Source of the DNA: Rhipicephalus microplus
Taxonomy: Eukaryota > Arthropoda > Arachnida > Ixodida > Ixodidae
Assembly (NCBI RefSeq): GCF_043290135.1
Contig: NC_134701.1
Location: forward strand, 205,031,601-205,095,600
Direction: 5' to 3'
DNA: 64,000 nucleotides
This document shows, piece by piece, positions 1-10,658 of this stretch (positions are counted from its first letter, which is position 1; each line of letters starts with the position of its first letter). The translations under genes and the position numbers were made by a program. The notes under the pieces are model-generated. The model saw only the letters and a program-made list of their open reading frames with translations. It was not told the origin of the DNA and did no database searches.

Positions 1-109
1 TCCGGAAATTTCGACCACCTGGGGTTCTTTAACGTGCACCCAAATCTGAGCACACGGGCCTACAACATTTCCGCCTCCATCGGAAATGCAGCCGCCGCAG
101 CCGGGATAG
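1..109 (-). mobile_element. Ruka-type tRNA-derived SINE, partial
   Basis: Read on the minus strand this is the body of the tick Ruka-like SINE (gcggctgcatttccgat, cagatttgggtgcacgtta, aaccccaggtggtcgaaatttccgga). It runs off the left edge of the window, so its 3' tail is not visible. On its 5' side (right end here) it stops inside the tRNA-like head just after box B sequence, so it is 5' truncated or broken there. Confidence 0.85.
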
Positions 110-1122
110 AAAAACAAAAGTACTCACAGATCCTTTTCACTTTAAATGTTTGTGCGTTTGTTTTCGTTTCTTTCTACGTTGGTTTCTAGCCGAAATACTA
201 CTCAAACAAAGCAGTGATCTTTACAAAAAAAAAAAAACTTAGAGGATGCTTGAACTTCGCCTTCAGGAGTAAAGAGCTAGGACACAATCTTGCTCCGGCG
301 CATATACTTCAGCCATGCTGCAATGAAGGCAACTTTTCTGCCCGTAACATTCGGCGTTTTAATATATTCTTGAATGCCTACTACATATACAACTGACAGA
401 TGCCCACTACGCCGTTATTATTTCTTTATCGAATTGGCAAATTACCCTCTAGGCGTCCAGAAGGTGCTACGCGCACTTGCGCAGCTGCACACTTTATAAG
501 AGCGGGCAGCCTTGAACCATGTACTCGTTGCGAAATTTACATGCTTTAACGCGTGATAAAGTTTTGCGATACTTCGCCAACTATATGACATTCGTATAAG
601 GTTTTTTGTTTTTACGATGAAGCTTAAACTGCGTGGTAGAACACATGCTTGCAACTTAGAAATCCCGGGTTCAATAGCTCTAGAACCAAATGATTGTTTA
701 GTATTTGTTTATTTGAATCTTTCTCAAATATTCGCTCACAACCAACAGCGCCACTGCCAATGCTAACATTGTATTGAACACTGCAATTTCTGCTTAACGA
801 GCTCTGAAATTCTGTCAAGTTAAAATTTTAATGTCGTTCTATTCTAAATGGCACGGAAGTGTAGTGTACCGTTTCTGTTGAACCGTTATGAGCAGATATT
901 TTAAAAAACTAAGGCAGGTCCTAATACTTTGCTTTTTCAAAGCAGCTCGCATGTCTCTAAAAGAGGTCCTCTTTTGCCACGCTGTACAGAAGTCATTCGT
1001 TGTGATAGGACACCCCACTGAATTTGTTCAATGTGAATGAGTGGGGGATATTATGAAATGAGGCTATCAGAAGAGGGCTCACCACACGTTCAAATATAGT
1101 GACATTTATTGACTATGCATAT
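110..1122. other. Unassigned AT-rich DNA
   Basis: Only short open frames without recognisable motifs occur here. The stretch ends at the ATAT that flanks LTR retrotransposon 1. I see no gene. Confidence 0.5.
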
Positions 1123-1315
1123 TGTGGGCATTTGTTACTTGCATTGTCCTCATCCCTGCATGATCGCAATCACCATCATCCGCTTGTCTCTTTGTCCTCA
1201 TTGCCACTCTGGTTCATCATCATCGTCATCGTCTGTGTACTGGCTCTGCCCGTTCGTTTTGCGAGGTCTTTCCTCAATTAAACGCTGTCGCAACCCAGAC
1301 TACCAAGACTTCATA
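1123..1315 (+). repeat. 5' LTR of retrotransposon 1
   Basis: Starts TGTGGGCAT and ends near TTCATA. It matches 6271-6463 at all but one position. It contains CAT-rich runs and AATTAAA at about 1276-1282, a possible polyadenylation signal. No clear TATA box is visible. Confidence 0.93.
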
Positions 1316-1317
1316 CG

Positions 1318-1335
1318 TGGTGGAGGTGGATTTTC
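1318..1335 (+). promoter_or_regulatory. Candidate primer-binding site
   Basis: TGGTGGAGGTGG lies a few bases after the 5' LTR. TGG pairs with a tRNA CCA end, and the second element has TGGTGGAAGTG at the equivalent place. The tRNA species was not identified from sequence alone. Confidence 0.5.
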
Positions 1336-1413
1336 GGTCCTCTTACCTCCCGCAGCCCGCTCTACCCGCTGGAGCTTCGTTCAGGCCGCTGATTGCGCCC
1401 ACTGTCAGGCAGC

Positions 1414-2682
1414 ATGTCCCAGACCGAGCCTACCGGCGCTCATGTCATCAACCATGCACCGACGCAAGCTGCCCCTCCTATTTACATACACGGACATCAG
1501 CGGGAACCCCCGCTCTTCGCTGGTCGTCGTGGAGAAGACGTAGAAGACTGGCTCGACGACTACGACCGCGTAAGTGTCGCTAATCGGTGGGACGAGGCCG
1601 CCAAACTGCGTTACGTCCCATTTTATCTGACCGGAGTCGCAAAGACATGGTATTTTAACCACGTCATTGACTTACCCGACTGGGCTACCTTCCAGCAGCA
1701 GCTGCGACACGTTTTTGGCACCCCGGACATTCGATCCGCCGTCGCGAAGAGGACACTTGATACTCGCCGACAACATCCCGGTGAATCGTACACATCGTAC
1801 ATCGAGGATGTCCTCGCACTGTGCCGGCGTGTCAATCAATCCATGCCGGAATCGGACAAAGTGCGCCACGTATTGAAAGGCATTGGGCCTGTTGCCTTTA
1901 ATGCACTCGCTGTGCAAAACCCAGCTACCATCGCTGATGTCGTGACGACATGCCAGCGCCTTGATGCGCTGGACTCCGTTCGCCTCCAACCAGACATTGG
2001 CGACCACCACTCCACGTCAGATGGCCACCTGCGCGACCTCATCCGGGACATTATACGCGAAGAATTGCGGTCCATGGGCTTCACACCTCCTACACCACGA
2101 CCTACACAGCCTTCGGGAATGCCCTTACGTCACATCATCAGGGAGGAACTTACATCCCTGACTGGCTCTGCGCCCGTACAGCCACATGCTTTACGCTCCA
2201 TACCCACGTACCCTGAAGTTGCTGCCGTGCCTCCCAGCGACGCCCACGCGACATTGCCGCGTCCATCCTACGCGTCAGTTGCTGCCGCTCCCCCGGTCAA
2301 CTACCATTCCGTACCCCCTGACCCTCCGGCCCACCTGACCGCGCTATCTACAGGTGCCCCGAATGTCGTCTATTCCCCACCGTGGCGCTCGTCTCGCCCT
2401 GTTTGCTACTACTGTGGCTATCGCGGCCACATATCTCGTTTCTGCCGAAAGCGCCAGCAAGATGAGCGTCGGAACGACGTGCGTGAACGGGATGTGTACG
2501 CCGGGGCGTCTTATCAAGGTCGGCGTTATTCGTCTCCCCCACACCGTTCTCCATCTCCTCCTGCATCGACTGCACCACGAAACAGCCGAAACACGAGACG
2601 CCGCTCGCCTTCGCCCTTCCGCCGTTCCACTTCTCCACTTCGGCCCGCCTCATTCACCTCTGAAATTCATTCGGAAAACTAA
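1414..2682 (+). CDS. gag: Gag polyprotein of LTR retrotransposon 1
   Basis: A 422-residue structural protein that would form the virus-like particle and package element RNA in the cytoplasm. The frame also runs upstream through a TTG at 1393, but ATG 1414 (MSQTEPTG) is the first AUG of the frame and is preferred. The central region (EDWLDDYDRVSVANRWDEA, then KTWYFNH) fits the Retrotrans_gag capsid family. One CCHC zinc knuckle of form CX2CX4HX4C spans residues 331-344 (CYYCGYRGHISRFC), followed by an Arg/Ser/Pro-rich basic tail expected to bind RNA. The protein ends SEN-stop at the GGAAAAC slip site, shared with the second element. Pol follows in the -1 frame with a short overlap. No frame damage is seen. 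Confidence 0.93.
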   Translation: MSQTEPTGAHVINHAPTQAAPPIYIHGHQREPPLFAGRRGEDVEDWLDDYDRVSVANRWDEAAKLRYVPFYLTGVAKTWYFNHVIDLPDWATFQQQLRHVFGTPDIRSAVAKRTLDTRRQHPGESYTSYIEDVLALCRRVNQSMPESDKVRHVLKGIGPVAFNALAVQNPATIADVVTTCQRLDALDSVRLQPDIGDHHSTSDGHLRDLIRDIIREELRSMGFTPPTPRPTQPSGMPLRHIIREELTSLTGSAPVQPHALRSIPTYPEVAAVPPSDAHATLPRPSYASVAAAPPVNYHSVPPDPPAHLTALSTGAPNVVYSPPWRSSRPVCYYCGYRGHISRFCRKRQQDERRNDVRERDVYAGASYQGRRYSSPPHRSPSPPASTAPRNSRNTRRRSPSPFRRSTSPLRPASFTSEIHSEN

Positions 2683-2710
2683 GTGATGCAGTTTGTGGAG
2701 GAAAAACTGC
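2673..2710 (+). promoter_or_regulatory. Candidate -1 ribosomal frameshift signal
   Basis: The heptamer GGAAAAC (2673-2679) sits directly before the gag stop TAA (2680-2682). After an 8-nt spacer a hairpin forms from GCAGTTT (2688-2694) and AAACTGC (2704-2710). The pol frame is open from 2664, so a -1 shift here joins Gag to Pol. Sequence, spacing and stem recur in the second element at 28069-28106. The P-site half of the heptamer (GGA) is not a canonical XXX, so slip efficiency is uncertain. Confidence 0.7.
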
Positions 2711-2753
2711 ATTCGGAATCAGAACTGAAATTCCTCCATCGGGCCCGTGTAAC

Positions 2754-5700
2754 ATGGTTTCTGTGGAAGTGGAAGGAGTGCGAGTCGATGCTTTGGTGGA
2801 CACAGGTGCGACATTGTCTGTGATACGTGCTGATTTGTGTGAACATTTAAGGAAAGTAATGACGCCTTACGATGGCCCCACATTAGTTGCTGCCCAGGGG
2901 AACGTCATTCGCCCTTCCGCGTTTTCTACTGTGCGTGTTTTCATCGACGGCATCCGCCATCATGTCCAGTTTGCTGTCCTGTCCCGCTGCTCTCACCAAC
3001 TAATTTTAGGGTGGGATTTTCTATCATCTGCTTCCGCGGCGATTTGTTGTGGACAACGCGTCGTTCACCTCGCTGACACGGACTACATGCTTGACGACGA
3101 CAATCAGAAGCCACTTCGTCTGGTTGCTGCGAAAGACATCGAACTGCCGCCACTACAAGAGCAAATTGTCAGCATTACGTCCAACGACATCTTTCACGGG
3201 GATGTATTGGCCTCACCGTCACCACTTTGCGTTCGCAAAGGTATAGTTCTTCCGTCCGGTGTCGTTCGTTTTTGCAATGGCTCCGCACTTGTCACCGCTG
3301 TCAACTCTACACCGGAGAAGATCTTACTGCCACAGGGCACTACTGTGGCCCATGTTGCTGACTTCGAGCCTGTATTTGTCACGCCACTTCAGGCCATCGC
3401 ATCCAAAGAGCCTTGCCTCGGTGAGCATGTTTCTTCCTCCGCCTTTACCACCACTATCAGCAGCGAATTGACATATTCACAGAGGCAGCAGCTGCTCGCA
3501 TTGTTACAGAAACATGCAAATTCTTTCGACATTTGCTCGTCTAAGCTGGGCCGCACTAATACTACAGCACATCGAATTCAAACTGTTGGGACATCTATCG
3601 TACACCGCCGACCCTACCGCGTGTCTCTGACTGAAAGAAAAATTATAGAAGAAAACGTTGCGGACATGCTTAAACGGGAAGTCATCCGTCCTTCATCTAG
3701 CCCTTGGTCGTCTCCCATTGTTTTGGTCCGCAAAAAGGACGGCTCTGTGCGTTTTTGCGTGGACTACCGGGCGCTCAATAAGATCACACGCAAGGACGTG
3801 TACCCTATGCCACGCATTGACGACGCCCTTGATTCCCTACAAGGCGCGGAATTCTTTTCAAGCATCGACTTGCGTTCTGGGTACTGGCAGATTCCCATGC
3901 ATGAAGACGATAAGCATAAAACGGCGTTTGCAACCCCCGACGGGCTATATGAATTCAACGTGATGCCTTTCGGGCTCTGCAACGCACCCGCGACTTTTGA
4001 GCGCATGATAGATACCGTGCTGCGCGGTCTGAAATGGAAAAGTTGCCTGTGCTACCTGGACGACATTATTATCTTTTCGTCAACGTTTCCTGAGCACCTA
4101 GAACGACTGGATCAAGTTCTGACGTGCCTTGCCGGCGCCGGGCTTCAAATAAACACTAAGAAATGCTCTTTCGCTAGCAAATCTATCAAGGTCTTAGGAC
4201 ATGTCGTTAACAAAGATGGCATCCGGCCCGACCCTGACAAGATTTCTGCAGTCCTTCACTTTCCGCGTCCCGAAAAACCAAAGGAGCTTCGCAGTTTCCT
4301 TGGCCTCACCTCCTATTTTCGCCGGTTGATCCAGAACTTCGCTTCTATTGCTGCTCCATTACACCAACTACTCGCTTCGAACGTCCCCTTTCAGTGGTCT
4401 CAAGAATGTGAAACGGCATTCGAGCTGTTGAAGCGGTCACTCACGTCTGAACCTCTGCTCTGCCACTTTGACGAAGCCGCACCGACTATCCTTCATACCG
4501 ACGCTAGCGGCCTTGGTATAGGAGCCGTTCTTCTACAACGTGACAAGTCTTCCCTAGAGAAAGTTGTTGCATATGCCAGTCGCGTACTCACCCCTGCTGA
4601 AAAGAACTACACTATAACTGAGCAAGAGTGTCTGGCTGTGGTTTGGTCGGTCCAGAAGTTCCGTCCCTATCTCCATGGCCGTCACTTCACAATCGTTATG
4701 GACCATCATGCCTTATGCTGGCTTTTTACACTGTTTAACTTGTCCGGGCGCTTGGGTCGGTGGATACTACGCTTGCAGGAGTACGACTTTGACATTACTT
4801 ACAAGTCAGGCAGAAAACATCGAGACGCCGATGCTTTATCTCGTTGCCCGCTTCCAACTACCCATATCAGCGTTGGTGAGAACTCAAACGCCACATCTAC
4901 CAAAGTTCATACGCTCGCATCAATAACGCAACCCTTTTCGGACGACCAGGCAACATTTATCTCCCACCAGCGGTCCGATTCATACTGCAGACGCATGATG
5001 GACCACCTTTCGGGAGTTTCTCATCCACCAAACGCGCGACTCCGTCGTCAACTCCTGCACTTTAAGCTGGACAATGGGGTTCTCTACCGCCACGTCTACC
5101 ACCCTGACGGTCAGCGCTGGGTTCCTGTACTGCCACGCTCTCTTCGACTTCAGGTGCTCGAAGCCTTCCACGACGACTTGACTGCTGGTCATCTTGGTTT
5201 TAAAAAAACTCTTGACCGCATTCGATGTCGTTATTACTGGCCTGGCCTTTCTTCTAGTGTAGCGCGGTACGTCGGTTCCTGCTACCCATGCCAGCGTCGT
5301 AAACTCCCCACGTCTGCACCTGCTGGACCTCTACAGCCCCTTCCGTGCCCGTCAATGCCTTTCGAGGTTGTAGGTGTTGACCTTTACGGGCCTCTCCCCG
5401 TCACATCTGCTGGCAAACGATGGATAGTGACCGCCGTGGACCACCTGACACGATACGCTGAGACTTCCTCTGTTATTACAGGCTCAGCTGTGGAAGTTGC
5501 AGACTTTATTCTTCACGCAATAATACTGCGTCATGGGGCTCCTCGTGTACTGCTTAGTGATCGCGGCAAAGTGTTCCTGTCACAAATGGTAAATGAAGTA
5601 CTCCGCGCTTCTGGAACTACGCACAAGACAGCTTCAAGCTACCACCCTCAGACAAATGGTCTCACAGAAAGATTTCACCGAACCCTTGCAGACATGATAG

Positions 5701-6227
5701 CCGTTTACGTCCAACCCGACCACAAAAACTGGGATACTCTTTTACCATTCCTGACATTCGCTTACAACACCGGCGTTCAGCGAACAACTTGCTACTCACC
5801 GTTTTACCTCGTGTACGGACGCACCCCGACTACCTTTCTCGACGTCTCCTTCTTTAGCAGCCATGGGAATTCGTGTCAGTCTTCTAGCGAAGAATACATT
5901 TCCCGCCTGGCTCAGTCTCGCCATCAGGCTCGCATCAATACTGAAGCGAGACAGCATGAGCGAAAGATCACCTATGACGAATCCCACCGCGTTGTGTCTT
6001 TCCAACCTGGTGACGAGGTGCTGCTTTTGACACCTATTCGCACTCCTGGTCTCTGTGACAAATTCCAACCACGCTTCATCGGCCCATACATTGTTTTAGA
6101 ACAGACTTCTCCAGTTAATTATCGTGTGACACCACTCGTCGCCCCAACAGACCGCCGCTACCGCAGCACAGAGATTGTCCACGTTTGTCGCATGAAACCT
6201 TTCACGCGACGTTCCCCGTCACTTTGA
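2754..6227 (+). CDS. pol: Pol polyprotein of LTR retrotransposon 1 (PR-RT-RH-IN)
   Basis: 1157 residues from the first ATG; the open frame starts at 2664, upstream of it, and expression is probably as Gag-Pol by -1 frameshifting. Domains in order: aspartic protease with DTGA at residues 16-19; reverse transcriptase from about 285 to 470 with DYRALNKI, MPFGLCNAPATFERM and the catalytic YLDD at 434-437; RNase H from about 575 (HTDASGLGIGAVLL, Asp583; TEQECLAVVW); integrase zinc finger H806, H813, C843, C846; DDE core Asp876, Asp936, Glu972 (35 residues between the last two); GPY module at 1110-1112. All catalytic residues are present and no stop or frameshift interrupts the frame. The C terminus (RMKPFTRRSPSL) has no chromodomain or envelope. 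Confidence 0.96.
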   Translation: MVSVEVEGVRVDALVDTGATLSVIRADLCEHLRKVMTPYDGPTLVAAQGNVIRPSAFSTVRVFIDGIRHHVQFAVLSRCSHQLILGWDFLSSASAAICCGQRVVHLADTDYMLDDDNQKPLRLVAAKDIELPPLQEQIVSITSNDIFHGDVLASPSPLCVRKGIVLPSGVVRFCNGSALVTAVNSTPEKILLPQGTTVAHVADFEPVFVTPLQAIASKEPCLGEHVSSSAFTTTISSELTYSQRQQLLALLQKHANSFDICSSKLGRTNTTAHRIQTVGTSIVHRRPYRVSLTERKIIEENVADMLKREVIRPSSSPWSSPIVLVRKKDGSVRFCVDYRALNKITRKDVYPMPRIDDALDSLQGAEFFSSIDLRSGYWQIPMHEDDKHKTAFATPDGLYEFNVMPFGLCNAPATFERMIDTVLRGLKWKSCLCYLDDIIIFSSTFPEHLERLDQVLTCLAGAGLQINTKKCSFASKSIKVLGHVVNKDGIRPDPDKISAVLHFPRPEKPKELRSFLGLTSYFRRLIQNFASIAAPLHQLLASNVPFQWSQECETAFELLKRSLTSEPLLCHFDEAAPTILHTDASGLGIGAVLLQRDKSSLEKVVAYASRVLTPAEKNYTITEQECLAVVWSVQKFRPYLHGRHFTIVMDHHALCWLFTLFNLSGRLGRWILRLQEYDFDITYKSGRKHRDADALSRCPLPTTHISVGENSNATSTKVHTLASITQPFSDDQATFISHQRSDSYCRRMMDHLSGVSHPPNARLRRQLLHFKLDNGVLYRHVYHPDGQRWVPVLPRSLRLQVLEAFHDDLTAGHLGFKKTLDRIRCRYYWPGLSSSVARYVGSCYPCQRRKLPTSAPAGPLQPLPCPSMPFEVVGVDLYGPLPVTSAGKRWIVTAVDHLTRYAETSSVITGSAVEVADFILHAIILRHGAPRVLLSDRGKVFLSQMVNEVLRASGTTHKTASSYHPQTNGLTERFHRTLADMIAVYVQPDHKNWDTLLPFLTFAYNTGVQRTTCYSPFYLVYGRTPTTFLDVSFFSSHGNSCQSSSEEYISRLAQSRHQARINTEARQHERKITYDESHRVVSFQPGDEVLLLTPIRTPGLCDKFQPRFIGPYIVLEQTSPVNYRVTPLVAPTDRRYRSTEIVHVCRMKPFTRRSPSL

Positions 6228-6251
6228 CTTACGGCGGCCAGGATGTCCGCT

Positions 6252-6270
6252 TCCAAGTGGGGGGAATTAG
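6252..6270 (+). promoter_or_regulatory. Polypurine tract of retrotransposon 1
   Basis: The purine-rich run AAGTGGGGGGAATTAG directly abuts the 3' LTR and would prime plus-strand DNA synthesis. It lies shortly after the pol stop. Confidence 0.75.
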
Positions 6271-6463
6271 TGTGGGCATTTGTTACTTGCATTGTCCTCA
6301 TCCCTGCATGATCGCAATCACCATCATCCGCTTGTCTCTTTGTCCTCATTGCCACTCTGGTTCATCATCATCGTCATCGTCTGTTTACTGGCTCTGCCCG
6401 TTCGTTTTGCGAGGTCTTTCCTCAATTAAACGCTGTCGCAACCCAGACTACCAAGACTTCATA
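6271..6463 (+). repeat. 3' LTR of retrotransposon 1
   Basis: Direct repeat of 1123-1315 with a single G-to-T difference at 6385. Followed by ATATAT, matching the 5' flank. Confidence 0.93.
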
Positions 6464-9400
6464 ATATATTTTGTTCAATGCGCAGATTCATTCATGTAGT
6501 GAAACGTTTTCCCTGCGCGCTTAAATACGTGTAAAGCTTACTTGGTTTACTATTACAAATAAGGTTGCCAAGCCAAGTGTTCGCATTACGAATACTTGCC
6601 CGCTACATAAGATAGTTTGTTAAAATGTTCCTTACGGTGGAACGTGGCGTAAATATGTGTTTTTGTTTCAGCTGAATACCGCTTAGTAACTTTCACTAGA
6701 AGCTGGACATTACGAAACCTAACTAAACACTTCGGTGTTCAGCAAACGATATACGATGTGTGCCAAATCAGATATATGAAGCAATAATGAAGAAATTTAA
6801 CGTGGTTATACACTTACAATTATACCTATACGCGGTCGCGAAAGAGAGCAGCTTCTGGTAAGCGTAGTCTTTATAAGCGAGTGATTACCATGTGGCACTG
6901 AATAGTAATAAATGGTGGTCGCAAGATATCGAAGGTTGCTATAAGAGAACAAAAGGCTGGTAACTGCTAACTAGAACCTGCCCAACTAGAAACAGAATAG
7001 TTGTTATAATAACCAAAGAATGCACTAAACGTTGAAGCAGTACCATATTTGTCCAAGAAAGTGGTGATCAGGGAAAAGCTAAATTTAATGATTAGTGAGA
7101 CATTAGTTGTTTTGAGTAGACGTAAACAAGTAAGGGAAATACGACCTTTCAGCGAAGTAAAAATAAATGCACGTCTAAGAGGCTGAATGAATTATTGCGT
7201 TGTAATGAATTTGTGTTGTAATGATACAAATAAAGAAGGACAGTAGAAGCATCGACAATGTGTCATTCATAAAACAGCAATTCCTAAAGACTAGACCCAG
7301 AGATGTTATGTTTTATAGCCCAAAATAGAGCACTTAATCTACCAATGTGAAGATCTAAGTGTTCGCCTTTTTTTACGTGGCGTCTTATAGTTTTTTATTA
7401 CGCTAGCTTGTCTGTATACCGCCACGCAATTTCAGCGGTGTGTACTCGATACTACGGAAATGGACGAGTAGGGGTTATCACGCAATCTACATGGAGGTCA
7501 TTTCAACGAAAATCTATCTCGTCCCTTCTTTCGTCGCATGTAAAAAAGGAAGACGGATGGAATGTCCTACTAAGGTTATTTTTATCACAACCATTATTCT
7601 GCGAATCAAAGTGGTTCACAATGAGGAAATATCACCGCGGCCTCTTTATTGCTCAACCATTTTTCTGCGTTGCCCTTAGTTGTATTTATTCCTGTCCTAC
7701 GCGTACCATAGTTTTGCTGAATACTTAGGGGTCAGAGAAAAGAGAGCGTAAAATGGCAGTGCACGGGGGAATGTTACGGTAATGCAGCGTAAAGACGAAT
7801 AAAAAAAAGCCACGCCAGAAACCGCATACCTTGAACCCCATTAGACTACTTCCTTTGCGAAGTCTATTACGGTGACATGTTTTAAAGGTACAGAGTAGGC
7901 CTTATACCTCCAGTGTAATTTAAAGCTTCTTTAAAGCCCATTATCTGTCGACAGCGGTCGGTAGCACCAAACGTTGTCAGAGTGTTGCTAATTGCGGTTA
8001 TGCCGCATTGCCTTGAGAACAATTACACGCTCCATGTAGGCCTTTTTAAAGGTAAATCGGTTTCAAAGGTGGTTATTCTGAGCATATTCATTTCAATAAA
8101 GAAGATCTATTGACATTCTACGAGTTTCACGACTCCTGCGCAGTCCATGCAGGCACAATTACTCGTACCTACGCATTGTTGAAGCTCCACTTCAGTCAAC
8201 TCGTAGTGATTTTCACTACAGGTAGCGTTTTATGCTTCCGATGACGATGAATGAGTAGAATATTTACTTGCTGAAGTAAGTCTTCCGAGCTTCAAAATTA
8301 TACCAAGCTTTCAATTTTTTTATTTGTCAGCTCTAGAATACCTTTAGCACCACAGCTAATATAACGAAGGTGCAAATGTATTTGAAAGAAATGCAAGAAA
8401 GGGCAACCTCCTGTCTGTCTTAAACACAGAAGGCAGATATACACGACACAGCCGTGCACACATTTTGACTCTAGAGCCACCTAGAGTACGTAATGCGGTG
8501 AGGTCTAGGCATAATAAACAATGGCCGTAAAGTAGACTCAAACAGGGACAGCCTTTGGGAAAGTCATTGCTCGGCTCAGACTTGCAGCACGAACTCTAAT
8601 CCGTTCAGCAAACTCCTCTAGAAGAAACCGCCAAGAGCCAGCTGCTCTAGGCCGAAGGCTAGGTGGGATCAGGCCTATATCCCACCTGTTCACATTGTAT
8701 TCAATAAACTTATTTGATTGGATATGACACAGCTTTAGGTTGCGAGGCTACTGCCCAAAAAGTCTTCTGTGCTTAGAAAACGCGCATGTCCTGTTTAATA
8801 GAGCTTCAGCAGGAGACTAAAGTTATATGCGGTCTCAGAAAAGGAGCCCTAGGAGGTCTTCAGCTGGTCTAAAAAACCTTATCCTTATGACACAATTGAC
8901 GTGTTGAAGAATGTATGAGGCACTGCCTATATTTAAGCATCACACTAGCTTTTCACTGGGTTTCAAGAAGAAAGGACCAAATTTTGATTTTTCAAGAAGT
9001 ATACCCAGCTATGTATCTTTATGAGAGAACCTTGCGGAGGCAAATCAGAGCGCATGCAGGACGTCACATTTTTAAGTTACTCTCTAATGCGCAAAAAGTT
9101 TGTCGAAATTCATATTCCGTGGTTTTTGTGCCGAAAGTATAGGCCTAATAACATTATAAGGTATATCTTAGTAAGAAACTGGAAATAACTTTGACCATCA
9201 TATTTTGCTTAGTGCCCCCATAAATATAGGCTAGTCGTTAATTTTTCAAGTTATTTTGCGCAAAAACGGTGCTGTATCCAAGAGTTGAAAGCGCTTTCTG
9301 GTAATTTGCTGCTCAGCGACACAGGTGACAACAACGGGCAATAAAATGTGGGGGGCTCATGGAGTATATTAAAATAACTGAACAAATCTACTTGCATGAT

Positions 9401-10396
9401 GACACGTCCGTGTACAACAGTTGTCTAAAATGCTGAGGAGCAGCTAGTGTATAGAACGAAACTATGTCGCCTGACAAATAGCTCATTTGTCCTATTATTG
9501 AATCCTATCAAAAGACATGAATGCCCGCAGCGAATTCCTATTCACTAAGAGCAGAGGTCTCTAATTATCTGTCTCGCAGGGGCCGTCAGAGAGGTTTGCA
9601 TACAAGAGCTGGTCCTTCCAATGCAAGCTGCCTTGTACACGCTGGTCATTTTATCTCGAGAATATTCTGCTGTACTCATTATCTTCTATACAGCAGTGTT
9701 AGCCATAGAAACGCTTGACTAAGTTATCTGAACCCCTGTGCAACGTAGGCACTATGCACAAACATCAGCCTGTTTGTATAAAAATACCAGAACTGAGGTA
9801 ACACCGAACTACTTAGTCCTCCGCAAGTTACCTCAGTCTCTGTACTAGCGCAGCAAAGTGCCTCAACGTCTTGATGCAGATAAAGTAACTGTGAATAAAA
9901 ATGGGTCATTATCTGTATGAGTTAACAATATCACCCCTTCACAGCTATGTAATGGTATTTCAAGTGCATATTTATTGCTCGTATACTCTTGAACTTATGC
10001 CAAGTGAACGCTAGCATGTAGAGAAAAAAAATATGTTACTGACTGGGGTCGTTTAAGTAAAATATTTATTTCTTTACGCCCAGTACCATTGCTTATACCG
10101 CAATTTTTTGTTCGAGTATATTTTTATTTATTCTTTTGTCATAAAGCAAGCTGCGACAATGAAAGTTGTCGGAAAATAAGTCTGAGGTATCATAGGCGAG
10201 CACATTACCTTTCCGCATGTAAATCACTAATTATCAAACGATCTATTTTTGTCCAGTGCATTCATTTTCGCAGCTTCCTCTGATTTTTACAGCAGCAGTT
10301 ATTTGATCAACACAAGGGTGCAGTATTTTTTTTTGCCGCTACCACCGGTATCAGCAAGCATTATCACGTGAATTAAGAAAAAGTTCTGAATGTTTA
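6464..10396. other. Long unassigned AT-rich stretch
   Basis: Nearly 4 kb with only short non-conserved open frames, the longest about 106 residues and without motifs. The one recognisable item is a possible LINE 3' end near 8600-8715. I see no gene. Confidence 0.5.
8600..8715 (+). mobile_element. Possible LINE 3'-end remnant
   Basis: The sequence ending TTCACATTGTATTCAATAAAC resembles the 3' untranslated ends of tick non-LTR retrotransposons, with an AATAAA signal near the end. The call rests on general resemblance and no coding part is recognisable. Confidence 0.25.
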
Positions 10397-10470
10397 AAAA
10401 ATCTCATCGAAGAAACAGGGTTCGAACCGGGGTTTTCTCTGGCAGCCCAGTATTTTACCACAGTCACGCT
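10397..10470 (-). mobile_element. tRNA-derived SINE head (non-Ruka)
   Basis: On the minus strand this reads as a decayed tRNA-like unit: box A-like GACTGTGGTAAAATACTGG, then box B GGTTCGAACCC, then a T-rich 3' part. It shares GTGG-AGAATACTG wording with 21825-21935. It has no intact anticodon arm or acceptor, so it is not a functional tRNA gene. Confidence 0.5.
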
Positions 10471-10658
10471 GTTTATCAAAGTTCCTGCATATAAAATACC
10501 TATGCAAGTGTTATGGTAATAAAAAAACCTAGTTTTGGTGGTGAAGAGCTATACCATGGTACAAGAGTAAAATAACAACCACGTGTCACGGTAGCTAGAA
10601 CTGTAGCGTCACGGTAGCCGTGTAACGAAGAGCAACACGCGCTATAGTGGGTCACCCT

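Larger units (their letters stand above)
1123..6463 (+). mobile_element. Complete Ty3/mdg4-like LTR retrotransposon 1
   Basis: A 5.34-kb element bounded by two direct 193-bp LTRs that differ at one base (G1237 versus T6385). Order: LTR, primer-binding-site candidate, gag, pol in the -1 frame, polypurine tract, LTR. The protease-RT-RNaseH-integrase order identifies Ty3/gypsy (Metaviridae-type) rather than copia. ATAT at 1119-1122 and 6464-6467 fits a 4-bp target-site duplication if the LTRs end in TTCATA. If they end at the CA two bases earlier, the duplication is lost. No envelope frame follows pol. Both coding frames are open, so the copy is young. Confidence 0.95.

Noticed and set aside
1393..1413. 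Extended Gag start at an upstream TTG (same at 26768 in element 2)
   Set aside because: The next in-frame ATG comes seven or eight codons later in both elements and is the expected eukaryotic start.
6158..6499. An envelope-like or extra frame after pol in element 1
   Set aside because: The frame is mostly LTR sequence with no signal peptide, transmembrane segment or glycoprotein pattern.
10397..10470. Functional tRNA genes at the several box A/box B matches (also 15340-15412, 21866-21930, 31905-31995, 45536-45612)
   Set aside because: None folds by eye into a full cloverleaf with matching acceptor stems, and all have SINE-like downstream tails or are decayed.
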